This document shows, piece after piece, positions 34,919-45,600 of a stretch of 64,000 bases of DNA (position 1 is its first letter; each line of letters begins with the position of its first letter). The notes beneath the pieces are model-generated. The model was not told the DNA's origin, did not search any database, and saw nothing but the letters and a program-made list of their open reading frames with translations. The position numbers and the translations under genes are program-made. Source of the stretch: Alphaproteobacteria bacterium (lineage in GTDB: Bacteria; Pseudomonadota; Alphaproteobacteria; UBA8366; GCA-2717185); NCBI GenBank assembly GCA_012103325.1, contig WLWY01000003.1, positions 558,001 through 622,000 of the forward strand, given 5' to 3'.

Positions 34919-35599
34919 GTGCGAATTCCGATCAGGCGACGCGGCGTGCCAATATTCAACACGTCACCGATGGTTAGCCGGTTAGTCGTGGCCTGTGTGA
35001 TCGTACATGTCGTCGTAATTCTGTTGCCCATCCCTGTCGCCTTGGAATTGATCGAACGATTTGCCTTTGTTTCGGCGCGCTACACGTTCGGTAGCGGCTG
35101 GCAGGTTGATCCGGTCGCCTACGGGCTGGCACCCTTTACACATATGTTTCTGCATGGCGGGTTCATCCATTTGCTGTTGAACATGGCCATGCTCCTCGCG
35201 TTCGGCACGCCGATCGAACGGCGGATGACCGCACTCTCCTTCACCGTGCTCTATGTTATATGCGGATTGGCCGGCGCCTTGCTTTGGGCTGTTTTCCATC
35301 CTGTCGCTATTTCGCCTTTGCTGGGCGCGTCCGGCGCCATCTCCGGAATGGTTGGCGCCGTTGGCTGGATAAGCCTGACCGGCGGGCCGGACAACGGTAT
35401 GCCCTTCCACAACCGCTCGGCAGCCCTTGTCTTCGTCGTTCTTTGGCTGGTTTTCAATTTTGTGTTTGGGATAATTGGGTTGGCCCTCTTCGGAATGGAA
35501 GGCGACGTCGCCTGGGAGGCGCATCTTGGGGGCTTCATCGCGGGCTTCGTCCTTATCGGCTTTTTCAAGCGGGTACGACGACCCGGCGCTGGCCTTTGA
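34919..35599 (+). CDS. Rhomboid-family intramembrane serine protease
   Basis: A 226-residue six-helix membrane protein. LHGGFIHLLLNMAMLLAFG contains the H-x(n)-N of rhomboid helix 2, LLGASGAISGMVGA has the catalytic Ser in GxSG, and EAHLGGFIAGFVLIGF has the catalytic His. It cleaves membrane-anchored substrates within the bilayer. The GTG at 34919 gives a typical short N-terminus (RIPIRRRGVPIFN); a TTG 81 bases upstream is in frame but leads with atypical sequence. It is divergent from the acyl-CoA ligase. Confidence 0.85.
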   Translation: MRIPIRRRGVPIFNTSPMVSRLVVACVIVHVVVILLPIPVALELIERFAFVSARYTFGSGWQVDPVAYGLAPFTHMFLHGGFIHLLLNMAMLLAFGTPIERRMTALSFTVLYVICGLAGALLWAVFHPVAISPLLGASGAISGMVGAVGWISLTGGPDNGMPFHNRSAALVFVVLWLVFNFVFGIIGLALFGMEGDVAWEAHLGGFIAGFVLIGFFKRVRRPGAGL

Positions 35600-35662
35600 G
35601 ACCGCCGAAGCCATATGTAATATGCTTTAGAGTGACGATGAACGTTAGATGAGGTCTTGACG

Positions 35663-36256
35663 ATGGACACGATGGAAACCCTGATGTCCCGCAATTCGAT
35701 CCCACCAAAGCTGCTGTCGGAGCCGGCACCCAGCGAAGATACCCTTCAGGAAATACTGGACACAGCAGTACGGGCGCCCGATCACGGCGCCATTCAGCCA
35801 TGGCGATTCCATATCGTCCGCGGTGGCGCGCGTGCGCAACTTGCCGAGATTTTCGTCGAGGCGCTATTGAAACGCGTCCCCGACGCGCCCGAAGCGGCGA
35901 TTACGAAAGAGCGAAACAGGACACGATTTGCGCCTGTCGTGATCGTCGCCTGCGCGAAAGTGACAACGGATCATCCCACTGTGCCGATCATCGAGCAGAT
36001 CGTTTCCACGGGCGCTGCGATTCAGAACATCATGAACGCCGCGCATGCGAAAGGGTTCGGCAGTTTCCTGTCGACGGGAAAAAATGCGAGCGACCCGCAT
36101 GTGAAGCAGGCCTTCAACTTGACGGAGGAAGACGAGATTGTTGGGTTCGTCTATCTCGGAACGCCAAAGCCGGGCCTCAGCGCGAAGCCGCGTCCGGATG
36201 TTAAGGAATTCTGCTCGGAATGGACCGGACCGATATCGGCAGCCGCCGCAGAATAA
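35663..36256 (+). CDS. Nitroreductase-family flavoprotein (YdjA-like)
   Basis: A 197-residue FMN enzyme of the minimal nitroreductase type. The N-terminal region MSRNSIPPKLLSEPAPSEDT is followed by RAPDHGAIQPWRFHIVRG (FMN phosphate contact), RFAPVVIVACAKV, and AAIQNIMNAAHAKGFGSFLS. GAGG lies 8 bases upstream of the ATG. The substrate is unknown; YdjA itself has a narrow, poorly defined substrate range. It is a lone gene. Confidence 0.85.
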   Translation: MDTMETLMSRNSIPPKLLSEPAPSEDTLQEILDTAVRAPDHGAIQPWRFHIVRGGARAQLAEIFVEALLKRVPDAPEAAITKERNRTRFAPVVIVACAKVTTDHPTVPIIEQIVSTGAAIQNIMNAAHAKGFGSFLSTGKNASDPHVKQAFNLTEEDEIVGFVYLGTPKPGLSAKPRPDVKEFCSEWTGPISAAAAE

Positions 36257-36285
36257 TTCAGTCCACGAATGCGGGAACCGTTTTC

Positions 36286-36549
36286 CTACTTAATGCAATC
36301 GAACTCGGCGACATTGGTTTGCGGAACCAAACCATAATTCGACTGTTTCGGTCCCTTGCGCGCCAAGACCGCACGCTTGCTGAACTTGGCGCAATGATCC
36401 TTTGCCGTCCATTCTGCGACTCCGAACTGGCGGGTGGTGTATTCGATGGAGATGCCATTCGCATCACCTGATTTGACGGTGCACGCGCTCAACAACAGCA
36501 CGGCAGCGAATGCAAAAGACGTCTTGAATGTTGTCGAACTTGAAATCAC
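36286..36549 (-). CDS. Small putative lipoprotein
   Basis: An 87-residue protein with signal ISSSTTFKTSFAFAAVLLLS and lipobox LLSAC (Cys about 23). The mature part includes ISIEYTTRQFGVAEWTAKDH and the ending VPQTNVAEFDCIK, which leaves two further Cys. The GTG start was chosen because AAGGTAAGG precedes it. No family was recognised with confidence. Confidence 0.55.
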   Translation of the reverse strand: MISSSTTFKTSFAFAAVLLLSACTVKSGDANGISIEYTTRQFGVAEWTAKDHCAKFSKRAVLARKGPKQSNYGLVPQTNVAEFDCIK

Positions 36550-36607
36550 TGCCTTACCTTTCGCTGAGACAAGTAGCCTTTCAGCGCATATGGGGATCCC
36601 AGCCGCA

Positions 36608-37723
36608 CTACGCCAGCGCAGATTCGGCGTCGACGAAATCCAGTCCGAGATCTCGCGCAACGGCATCGTAAGTCACTGCGCCGTCGTGAATGTTCAACCC
36701 ATTGCGGAGATGCTCATCACTCTGCAACGCCTTCCGGTAGCCTTGCTCCGCGATGGCCAGTGCGAAGGGTAGCGTCGCGTTGTTCAGCGCAAAGGTCGAT
36801 GTCCGGGCGACAGCGCCCGGCATATTCGTCACACAGTAATGCACCACATCGTGCATCTTGAATGTCGGCGCATCGTGCGATGTCGGACGCGATGTCGCAA
36901 AACAACCACCCTGGTCGATCGCGATATCGACGAGTACCGATCCCGGCTGCATCGCCCGGACCATATCTTCGGTGACCAACTTTGGCGCCGCCGCGCCCGG
37001 TACGAGAACCGCTCCCACGACCAGATCAGCTTCCATGACATGGGACTCGATCGAGTCGACCGTCGAATAGAGCGTATTCAACTGTCCGCCAAATCGCATG
37101 TCGAGCTCCGCCAGACGGTCCAGCGACCGGTCCAGTACCGTGACTTTGGCTTCCATGCCCATCGCCATGCGTGCCGCGTTGATCCCGGAAACGCCACCAC
37201 CAATGATCAGGACCCGAGCCGCCGTGACACCGGGAACGCCCCCCAGCAAGACACCGGCACCACCCTGCTCTTTCTCCAGATTGTGCGCGCCGACCTGAAT
37301 AGCCATGCGACCTGCCACTTCGCTCATCGGCGCGAGCAAAGGCAAATGACCGAACCGGTTCGTCACGGTCTCATAGGCGATGCCCACGCAACCGCTCGCC
37401 ATCAACCCTTCCGTTAACGCCCGGTCCGCGGCGAGGTGGAGATAGGTGAACAGGATCTGGCCGCGGCGAAGCATCGCAATTTCTTCCGGCTGCGGCTCCT
37501 TGACCTTAACGATCATGTCCGCGGATGCGAAGACCTCGGCAGCCGTATCGACGACCGTGGCCCCAGCAGACCGATAGGCGCCGTCATCGAAACCGATCCC
37601 GCTTCCGGCCGCCGTCTCGACCACAATGTCGTGGCCGTGATGAACGAGTTCGCGGACACTGCCGGGCACGAGGCCAACCCGGTACTCCTGCGATTTAATT
37701 TCCTTTGGGACGCCGACGCGCAT
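36608..37723 (-). CDS. ald: Alanine dehydrogenase
   Basis: A 371-residue NAD-dependent enzyme interconverting L-alanine and pyruvate plus ammonia. Family blocks: MRVGVPKEIKSQEYRVGLVP (substrate Arg/Lys region), KVKEPQPEE, YLHLAAD (catalytic His and Lys region), MSEVAGRMAIQVGA, LIIGGGVSGINAARMAMGM (Rossmann) and DIAIDQGGCF. The start nine codons into the open frame gives the canonical N-terminus. It lies just downstream of, and on the same strand as, the TPR-glycosyltransferase, but a functional link is not obvious. Confidence 0.93.
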   Translation of the reverse strand: MRVGVPKEIKSQEYRVGLVPGSVRELVHHGHDIVVETAAGSGIGFDDGAYRSAGATVVDTAAEVFASADMIVKVKEPQPEEIAMLRRGQILFTYLHLAADRALTEGLMASGCVGIAYETVTNRFGHLPLLAPMSEVAGRMAIQVGAHNLEKEQGGAGVLLGGVPGVTAARVLIIGGGVSGINAARMAMGMEAKVTVLDRSLDRLAELDMRFGGQLNTLYSTVDSIESHVMEADLVVGAVLVPGAAAPKLVTEDMVRAMQPGSVLVDIAIDQGGCFATSRPTSHDAPTFKMHDVVHYCVTNMPGAVARTSTFALNNATLPFALAIAEQGYRKALQSDEHLRNGLNIHDGAVTYDAVARDLGLDFVDAESALA

Positions 37724-37767
37724 CTGTTCACCTATCAAATTTGGGTTCAAGCCAGACTAGCAAGTCT

Positions 37768-39255
37768 TCATAGCGCGGCAAGCGACTTCGCAAGCCGTTC
37801 AAATACTTTCTGTTTGGGCTCAGCCGCCAACTGGCGAAACAACCGCATACTCGGATACCAGGGCGTCGTTTCACCGTCACGGCCCCATCGCCAATCAGGA
37901 CTAGAGGGAAGAATCAACCAGGTCGGAATCGCCAATGCGCCCGCGAGATGCGCCACGGATGTATCGACACTGATCAGCAGATCGAGCGCCGACAGCGCGG
38001 CAGCGGTATCGGCGAAGCTGTGAAAACCATCTCCCAACCGCAACAGCAACATACCCTCGGGCTCGGAGTCAGACGCCGCAGCACCCGCTTGCAGACCATG
38101 GAAAATGCATTTCGCCGAGACAAGCGGTGCAAACGACGCCAGGCTTTGGCTTCGGTTCCTGTCGTTCGCGTGCATGGGGTTTCCAGCCCAAACCAGGCCA
38201 ACCCGCAACCGCCCACCCGACTCAGGCAGAACGGGAGACGGCTTGGGGATGTACGGATCGGAGCTGGACCGCACGCCGAACAACAACGGAAGGCTCAATA
38301 ACGCGGCATGAGCGTCATGCGGCACTGCCACGCCTGGCGCGATCACGTCGGCAACGCCCCGAACCGTGCGGAACAAATCGTGTAGAGCGGCTGGACATTC
38401 GACGATCACCCGCGCGCCACGGTCCGCGACCAATGATGCATAACGAATGAACTGGATCGCGTCGCCCAACCCCTGCTCGGCCCAAAGCAGGATCGTTTGA
38501 CCTGAAATATCTTCACCACGCCAAGGTTCGACGGACATACGCCGGGCGAATTCCGGTCGCCGCAACCGCCATTCATGGGTCTCCCATCCCCGATCGTACT
38601 CGCTGTCAAGCAGCAGCGAATGCGCGAGGTTCACATGAGCGTCGACTTGCGCCGGATCGATTGAGATTGCGGTCTCGAATGCCTCGCGCGCCGCGCCGAA
38701 CTCATGGATCTGCGCCAATGCGACACCAAGAGTATTTCTGTAGGTCGGATTGCGCGGGTCCATAGCGCACGCCTTGTGCAGCAGACCTACCGCCTCTTCA
38801 GCGTCGCCCTGCCAGACAAGGACACGGCCCAAATTATAGACGGCGCCTGGATTCTCCGGGCGAATGCCAAGGGATTTGCGCAACGCATTTTCCGCGTCCG
38901 TGAAGCGCCGCATATCGGTGTACACCATGCCGAGATTGTTATGCGCGTCGGCATCGTCACCATCCAAAGCCGTCGCGGTCTGCAACGCCTTTACCGCGCC
39001 GTCGTAGTCGACCAGTCTATGAAGGACCAGTCCGAGGCTGTTGTGATAATTGGCCACACGCGGATCGAGCAGCAGGGCGCGATGAATGGCCGGAACGGCG
39101 GATGTGTTATGGCCACGCTGATGCAAGGTCAGGCCAAGCAGGTGCCAGGCATCGGCATGCGCCGGGTTCTCATCCAAGATACCCCGGTAGATGTCCGCCG
39201 CGGCTTCGATACGGCCGGCCCGGTGATCGGCCACCGCCCGGTCGAACTCAGACAT
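37768..39255 (-). CDS. TPR-repeat glycosyltransferase-like protein
   Basis: A 495-residue protein. The first ~260 residues are tetratricopeptide repeats (ADAWHLLGLTLHQRGHNTSA, ADAHNNLGMVYTDMRRFTDA, AVYNLGRVLVWQGDAEEA). The C-terminal ~230 residues resemble a GT9/heptosyltransferase-like fold: GQTILLWAEQGLGDAIQFIR, VGLVWAGNPMHANDRNRS, LDLLISVDTSVAHLAGAL and PDWRWGRDGETTPWYPSMRL. Proteins of this architecture are often part of flagellin or surface-glycan modification. The following methyltransferase gene lies 3 bases upstream in the same operon. Confidence 0.8.
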   Translation of the reverse strand: MSEFDRAVADHRAGRIEAAADIYRGILDENPAHADAWHLLGLTLHQRGHNTSAVPAIHRALLLDPRVANYHNSLGLVLHRLVDYDGAVKALQTATALDGDDADAHNNLGMVYTDMRRFTDAENALRKSLGIRPENPGAVYNLGRVLVWQGDAEEAVGLLHKACAMDPRNPTYRNTLGVALAQIHEFGAAREAFETAISIDPAQVDAHVNLAHSLLLDSEYDRGWETHEWRLRRPEFARRMSVEPWRGEDISGQTILLWAEQGLGDAIQFIRYASLVADRGARVIVECPAALHDLFRTVRGVADVIAPGVAVPHDAHAALLSLPLLFGVRSSSDPYIPKPSPVLPESGGRLRVGLVWAGNPMHANDRNRSQSLASFAPLVSAKCIFHGLQAGAAASDSEPEGMLLLRLGDGFHSFADTAAALSALDLLISVDTSVAHLAGALAIPTWLILPSSPDWRWGRDGETTPWYPSMRLFRQLAAEPKQKVFERLAKSLAAL

Positions 39256-39258
39256 CGC

Positions 39259-39942
39259 TCAGCTTCGCCTCTGTGGGTTGATCCCGGTCAATAGTTGGAA
39301 GGCGTTATCGGGTACGGTTCCGGGAATAGGACGCCGCCCACCAAACGCAACCTCCTCCTCCGGTCGCTTGCGGATCACGAACTCGATTCCCGATTCGCCG
39401 ATTGGCGTGAGTGTCTGATCGAAGCGTGGCAGGCCGTAACGGTAGGTCGCATTCAGAAGGTCGAGTTTTTGCACGTCCGCGGCGGCACCCAGAGACGCGA
39501 TCAGATCAAAGAGATTCCGTGACTTATCGCTCCAGGATTCGGTCTTGAAAATCGTGAACGTCCATTTGTGATCTGCATTGTAGGTGCTCGGAAACTGACC
39601 TTGCTCATATAGATCCTCATCGGGAACGGTTACAACGAGATGGCCGCCGGGCTTAAGTATGCGAAACCAGTTGCGCAGCCCCTCTTCCGGATCGTGCAGA
39701 TGTTCGAGACAGTGGCTCGAATGCACGAAATCATAATGTGCGTCCGGGATACCTGCCATCGTTTGCCCGTCGCCATCCTTGAGGTCCCAAATGCGGACTC
39801 CCCGCATCAGAGGGAACAATTCGACGTAAAGCGCCAAAGGATCGGGCGCTCCGCCAATATCGATTCCGTCGCCGCGAAAGAACCGGTTGACGAAATTCGG
39901 CTCAGCGAGCCGGCGCATGATTGACTTACTGCATTCCTTCAT
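39259..39942 (-). CDS. Class I SAM-dependent methyltransferase
   Basis: A 227-residue methyltransferase. GDGIDIGGAPDPLALYVELF (motif I), YDFVHSSHCLEHLHDPEEGL and NWFRILKPGGHLVVTVPDED are typical Methyltransf_11 blocks. Start options are GTG 39957, ATG 39942 and ATG 39918; ATG 39942 has GGGA upstream and is preferred weakly. It precedes the TPR-glycosyltransferase in one transcript, a glycosyltransferase-methyltransferase pairing that also occurs at 12-16 kb. Confidence 0.8.
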   Translation of the reverse strand: MKECSKSIMRRLAEPNFVNRFFRGDGIDIGGAPDPLALYVELFPLMRGVRIWDLKDGDGQTMAGIPDAHYDFVHSSHCLEHLHDPEEGLRNWFRILKPGGHLVVTVPDEDLYEQGQFPSTYNADHKWTFTIFKTESWSDKSRNLFDLIASLGAAADVQKLDLLNATYRYGLPRFDQTLTPIGESGIEFVIRKRPEEEVAFGGRRPIPGTVPDNAFQLLTGINPQRRS

Positions 39943-40033
39943 TGATCGTCCCGACACGTGGCTATGACATTGCGCCGAAAATCATACCACAGCCGCGACC
40001 CAGGAACGTGCAAGATCGGTCGCCGTTTCGCTG

Positions 40034-42223
40034 TCAGCGCCACTTCGGTGGCGCCGCAAGCAAGCCAGCAGCCTCGTCTTCCGGTAAGGGCTTTGCGAAA
40101 AAGAAGCCTTGACCCTGTTCGCAATTCAACTCCCGCAGTAGCCCAAGCTGGCTTTCCGATTCGATGCCCTCGCCGATAACCTCCATCCCGAGCGTGTGGG
40201 CCAAGAGTATGATCATACGCACCAGCTCCATATCCCGTTCGTCGCTGTCCATGCGGCCAACGAACGATCTGTCCATCTTGAGAGTATCGATGGGAAATCG
40301 GCGCAAATAGCTTAGCGAGGAATACCCAGTGCCGAAGTCATCCAAAGACAGTGTCACCCCCAGCTCCTTGATTTGAGACAGTGTTTGCGCGGCGAGTTCC
40401 GGGTTGGTCATGATCAGCGATTCCGTGATCTCGATTTTAAGATCCTTCGGCGCTAGCCCGGATTGCGTCAGTATTTCGTCAAGAAGAGTGACGATATTCT
40501 CTTCTGATATATGGCGCGCCGACAGATTGACGCTCATCGACAGCTTGTTCTGCAGGTCAAAGCGTTGCTGCCATTCGCTTACCGTCGCGCATGCCCTTGC
40601 AAGCACCTGCTCACCCAACGGTATGATCAACCCGGTTTCCTCGGCAATACCGATGAATTCGCCAGGCGGCACTATCCCGCGAGTAGGATGCGCGATGCGA
40701 GCCAGGGCTTCAAAACCTGAGATGACCCCAGTGTTCAGATCGATGATCGGTTGATAGTGAAGGATGATGTCGCCGTTATCGAGCGCGCGCCGCAACCACG
40801 ACTCGACTTGCAGTTGGTTGACCGCACGCCGGTGCCGGTTTTCATCGAAAGTTTCGAATCCGGACGAGCCTTCCTTCTTCGCCCGATACATTGCAAGGTC
40901 GGCATCGCGCAGTACTTCTTCGGCGCGCTTGTACCCCGGCGCGCCGATAGCCACTCCGAAGCTCGCGGAAACAAAAATCTCCTCACCGTTGATATCGAAG
41001 GGTTGGGAGATCGTCTTCTGCAAATCCTCGATCGTACCCCGAACTCCGTCGAGCGACTCGAACTCCTCGATCAGGATCGCAAATTCGTCGCCACCGAGTC
41101 GCGCCAATGTATTCCCCGGCGTCATTTTTAGTTCCAGGCGCTGCGCTAGGGAGACCAGAAGTTCGTCGCCTGCAGCATGTCCCAGGCTCTCGTTGACGAT
41201 CATGAAACGGTCCAGATCGAGGACAGCCAACGCGAATTTATAGCCGGCGTTGCGCACCAGACGCGCCAGCGCCTGACCAACCCGGTCCAACAGTAAGCCC
41301 CGATTAGGCAGCCCCGTTAAAGCATCGTGCAGAGCGCCATGGGTCAGGTTTTCCTCAGCCCGCTTTCGGTCGGATATATCCGCCTGAGATCCGGCCAAGA
41401 GGTACGGCTCGCCATTTTCTCGGCGCGCCGCCACGCCGCGCGCGAGAACCCAGCGAAACTGACCGTCAGCGTGACGCATGCGATATTCATGTTCGAATTG
41501 AGATGTTTTCCCTTCAAGGTGTGCATCAAAGCGATTGCAGAACGAATCAACATCTTCGGGATGAATTCGGCTCAACCATTCTTCCGGGGAATACTTGATA
41601 TTTTCTTCTTCCAAACCGAGCAGCGTGCGCCAACGGGCCGAGAAATGAACCGTGCCATCCTCAAGATTCCAGTCCCACAGGCCGTCATTCGCGCCGGAGG
41701 CGGCGAGCGCGTAGCGAGTATCGCTCTCCGCCAGAGCGCGGGAAACCGCCTGTCGCTCTGTAATGTCGGTGATAATTGCGCTGCAGACCTTTTCGCCGCC
41801 GGCTTCCGACACGTCCATCAGGACATTAACAGCGACTGTAGACCCATCATGGCGCCGTCCTACCGTGTCCTTCGACAACGACGACACGGCGTCCGCGAAT
41901 TCAAACTCCGGCAGTATCGTTGCAAGTGTCCGGCCAAGGACATCTCGTGCTTCGCATCCAAAAATCCGCTCGGCCGGCTTACTGAACGCCTGAATCCGGC
42001 CCGTTCGATCCAGAGCCACGATACCTTCAGGAATGCTATCGAGCAATTGGCCGAATTGGGTTTCATGCAATCGACCGGCCCCTTCAGGCCGCCAAGGAAC
42101 AATGGTAATTGCAATGAAGTCGGAGCGATCCCCGTTCGACATAGGGATACTTCTAACCCCACAAGCTTGCCCAGCGACCGTAACAATCAGCTCCGCCGGC
42201 TCACCGGCATAGGCGCGCTCCAC
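40034..42223 (-). CDS. PAS-PAS-GGDEF-EAL protein, main part of a frameshifted gene
   Basis: A 729-residue cyclic-di-GMP signalling protein. It begins in the middle of a PAS domain (ERAYAGEPAELIVTVAGQAC), continues with a complete PAS (LLDSIPEGIVALDRTGRIQA), a PAS-PAC (GANDGLWDWNLEDGTVHFSA), then GGDEF and EAL domains. GGDEF keeps LARLGGDEFAIL; EAL keeps ISGFEALARIAHP, SVNLSARHI, EITES and DDFGTGYSSL. Both catalytic cores therefore look active. The missing front half of the first PAS lies in the adjoining frame (42228-42482), so this is either a broken gene, a sequencing error, or two coupled cistrons with a GTG restart. Confidence 0.85.
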   Translation of the reverse strand: MERAYAGEPAELIVTVAGQACGVRSIPMSNGDRSDFIAITIVPWRPEGAGRLHETQFGQLLDSIPEGIVALDRTGRIQAFSKPAERIFGCEARDVLGRTLATILPEFEFADAVSSLSKDTVGRRHDGSTVAVNVLMDVSEAGGEKVCSAIITDITERQAVSRALAESDTRYALAASGANDGLWDWNLEDGTVHFSARWRTLLGLEEENIKYSPEEWLSRIHPEDVDSFCNRFDAHLEGKTSQFEHEYRMRHADGQFRWVLARGVAARRENGEPYLLAGSQADISDRKRAEENLTHGALHDALTGLPNRGLLLDRVGQALARLVRNAGYKFALAVLDLDRFMIVNESLGHAAGDELLVSLAQRLELKMTPGNTLARLGGDEFAILIEEFESLDGVRGTIEDLQKTISQPFDINGEEIFVSASFGVAIGAPGYKRAEEVLRDADLAMYRAKKEGSSGFETFDENRHRRAVNQLQVESWLRRALDNGDIILHYQPIIDLNTGVISGFEALARIAHPTRGIVPPGEFIGIAEETGLIIPLGEQVLARACATVSEWQQRFDLQNKLSMSVNLSARHISEENIVTLLDEILTQSGLAPKDLKIEITESLIMTNPELAAQTLSQIKELGVTLSLDDFGTGYSSLSYLRRFPIDTLKMDRSFVGRMDSDERDMELVRMIILLAHTLGMEVIGEGIESESQLGLLRELNCEQGQGFFFAKPLPEDEAAGLLAAPPKWR

Positions 42224-42227
42224 AGCC

Positions 42228-42482
42228 TCAATCGCTTTCGAATCGTCCGAGAATTAGGTCTGCGAGAGAATCGCCAATCAAGTCGCGTGGCGCAAACCCA
42301 AGCCCCACCAACGCAGAGCCACCGCAGCGCAAAACACGCCGATGGGGACCGAGCAGAAGATAGCCAATCGAAGCTTCATCGATGACCGCGGCAAGCGTTG
42401 CTTCAATCGAAGGGGGGGAGACCTTTGATTGTAAAGCCTGCACGACCCGCAGCGCCAAATTTGTCACCGGAACTCGCTCCAT
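42228..42482 (-). pseudogene. N-terminal PAS fragment separated by a +1 frameshift
   Basis: An 84-residue frame reading AVIDEASIGYLLLGPHRRVL and ending DSLADLILGRFESD at a TGA, 4 bases before the GTG of the downstream frame. Removing one base in the GGACGATTCGAAAG stretch joins it in frame to SKAIEAVERAYAGEP, producing one continuous PAS domain (first half here, second half there). It is most simply the lost 5' end of the PAS-GGDEF-EAL gene. Confidence 0.6.
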
Positions 42483-42684
42483 ACCTAGGCAGGAACGCCC
42501 TTATTGGAATATTCGGAAGCATTCAACGCAACCAACTGTAGGTACTAGTAATTAATGAAGAATGAAGGGCAGATAGTAGCCTCGAGAGCATACTATGATA
42601 TCGATGGGCCGATAATTTTGGTAACGTTCGAGGACGGGTCGCTCGGCGCAATGCCGATCCCCCCATCACCGTATGGAGAGCGAC

Positions 42685-45600
42685 GTGACAAAGCTGTCCC
42701 GACACAAACGAATCCCCAAAATTCGCAAAATTCTGGTCGCCAATCGTGGTGAAATCGCGATACGCGTTTGCCGCGCCGGGACGGAGTTGGGCCTGCGAAC
42801 CGTCGCCATCTATTCACGCGAAGACCGCTTCGCGCTGCACCGCTTCAAGGCCGACGAGAGCTACCTGGTTGGCAGCGGGTTGGGACCGGTGCAAGCCTAT
42901 CTCAATATCGACGACATCATCCGGATTGCGCGCGCGGCGAAGGTCGATGCGATCCATCCCGGTTATGGCTTTTTGTCCGAAAACCCGGACTTTGCTGACG
43001 CCTGCGCCAAGGCCGATATTATCTTTATCGGACCGCCCGCCGACGTTATGCGAAAACTCGGCAGCAAGGTCGAGGCGCGCCGAATGGCCGAAGAAGCCAA
43101 CGTGCCCGTTATGCCGGCGACCGGCGCCCTGCCCCGCGACGATGCGGAAATCATTCGCCTCGCTGCTGATGTCGGCTACCCGGTCATGTGCAAGGCGAGT
43201 TGGGGCGGCGGCGGCCGTGGTATGCGCGTTATCCGCGACGAAAACGAGCTGCTGGAGCAGGTTGCCTCCGGCCAACGCGAAGCCAGCGCGGCGTTCGGCA
43301 ATGATGAAATGTTCCTCGAAAAGCTGGTCGAACGCGCGCGACATGTCGAGGTCCAGATCCTCGGCGATACTCATGGCAACATCGTCCATCTATTCGAGCG
43401 GGATTGCAGCTTGCAGCGGCGCAATCAGAAGGTAATCGAGCGAGCCCCTGCCGCCTATCTGTCCGATACCCAGCGGAAGGAGCTTTGCGAGATGGCGACG
43501 CGGCTCGCCAAGGCCGCAAACTATGTGAATGCGGGCACGGCGGAATTCCTGATGGATGTCGACACCGGCGCCTTCTACTTCATCGAAGTAAATCCGCGTA
43601 TCCAGGTCGAACACACAGTCACCGAAGTCGTGACCGGGATCGATATCGTCAAGGCGCAGATTCGCATCGCCGCCGGCGCCCGGATTGGCGACGCGGAGTC
43701 TGGGACGCCGGCACAGAACGACATTCGCTTGAACGGGTACGCACTGCAATGCCGTGTGACGACGGAAGATCCGGAAAACCAGTTCATCCCCGATTACGGA
43801 CGGATAACAGCCTATCGCGGCGCCACCGGCTTCGGTATTCGGCTAGACGGCGGCACCGCCTATTCCGGCGCGATCATCACGCCGTTTTACGATTCGCTTC
43901 TGGAGAAAGTGACCGCCTGGGCGCCCGATCCGGAAGAAGCCGCCCTGCGCATGGACCGTGCCTTACGCGAGTTCCGCATCCGCGGCGCAAAGACCAACCT
44001 CGTCTTCCTGGAAGCGTTGATCGGTCATGAGAAGTTTTTGACCGGCGATTATACGACCCGTTTCATCGACGAAACACCGGAACTGTTCAAATTCAAACCG
44101 CGCCGCGACCGTGCAACACGGCTTCTCACCTTCCTTGGGAATGTGATCGTCAACGGAAACCCGGAAGTGGAAGGCCGTCCGAGCCCTGGTCCCCTTCCCG
44201 CCGCGGCCATGCCTCGTGATTTGCCAAAGCAATCGACATCCGGCACGCTGCAAAAGCTGAACGAACTCGGGCCGACAGGCTTCGCGCAATGGATGCGAAG
44301 CGAAAAACGCCTGCTGATCACAGACACGACATTCCGGGACGCACATCAGTCCTTGCTCGCAACCCGGTTCCGCACCCATGACCTGGCCCGAATTGCGCCG
44401 GTCTATGCCGAGTCGCTCCCGGAGCTGCTTTCCGTCGAATGCTGGGGCGGTGCGACATTCGACGTCGCGATGCGGTTCCTCAATGAGGATCCCTGGACAC
44501 GCCTCGAGACCTTGCGCGAACAGCTCCCAAACACGCTGCTGCAAATGTTGCTGCGCGCGTCGAACGCGGTTGGTTACACGAACTATCCCGACAATGTCGT
44601 ACGTTACTTCGTCGAAAAGGCGGCCGATGGCGGGATCGATCTGTTCCGGGTTTTCGATTCACTGAACTGGGTCGAGAATATGCGAGTTGCCATGGATGCG
44701 GTGCTCGAAACCGGCAAGCTATGCGAAGCCGCAATCTGTTACTCCGGCGACCTCAGCGACCCATCGGAAACGAAATACACACTCGACTACTACGTCACTC
44801 TTGCCCGGGAGTTGGAAGCCGCCGGCGCCCATATCCTGGCCATCAAGGACATGGCCGGCGTATGCAAGCCCGCCGCAATCACGACGTTGGTCGAGACGTT
44901 GAAACAGGAAATCGGACTGCCGATCCACTTCCACACGCATGACACCAGTGGCATTTCAGCAGCCAGTGTCCTGGCGGCATCTGCGGCGGGAATAGATGCC
45001 GTCGACGCTGCGATGGATTCGATGAGCGGCCTGACCTCTCAGCCCAGCCTCGGCGCCATCGCCGAAGCCCTGCGGGGATCCGAACGCGACCCGGGGCTCG
45101 ACCGCGCAACGTTGCGTGCGCTGGCAACCTATTGGGAGGGGGTGCGCCGCTACTACCGCGCCTTCGAAAGCGACCTCCGCTCCGGTATGGCGGAAGTCTA
45201 TGAACACGCGATGCCTGGCGGGCAATACACCAATCTGCGTGAGCAAGCCCGCGGCCTCGGTATCGAAGAGGCGCGCTGGCCGGATGTTGCGCGCGCCTAC
45301 ACCCAGGTAAACGAGATGTTTGGCGACATCGTAAAAGTAACACCCACGTCAAAGGTCGTCGGCGATATGGCGATCTTCATGGTTACAAACGACCTCACGC
45401 CCGAGAATGTACAAGACCCCGCCCATGATGTGGCCTTCCCGCAATCTGTCATCGAACTCTTCCGTGGGGACCTCGGCCAGCCACATGGCGGCTTCCCGAA
45501 AGCACTGCAGCAAAAAATCCTGAAGGGCGAAACACCGATGACCGACCGGCCAGGTGCGCACCTGGAAGCCGTCGACATGGAAGCTGCGCGAGAAGAGGCA

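Noticed and set aside
42555..42752. 65-codon plus-strand frame upstream of pyc (ILVTFEDGSLGAM, vaguely DUF2442-like)
   Set aside because: No ribosome-binding site, its second half overlaps the pyc start out of frame, and the family resemblance is too weak.
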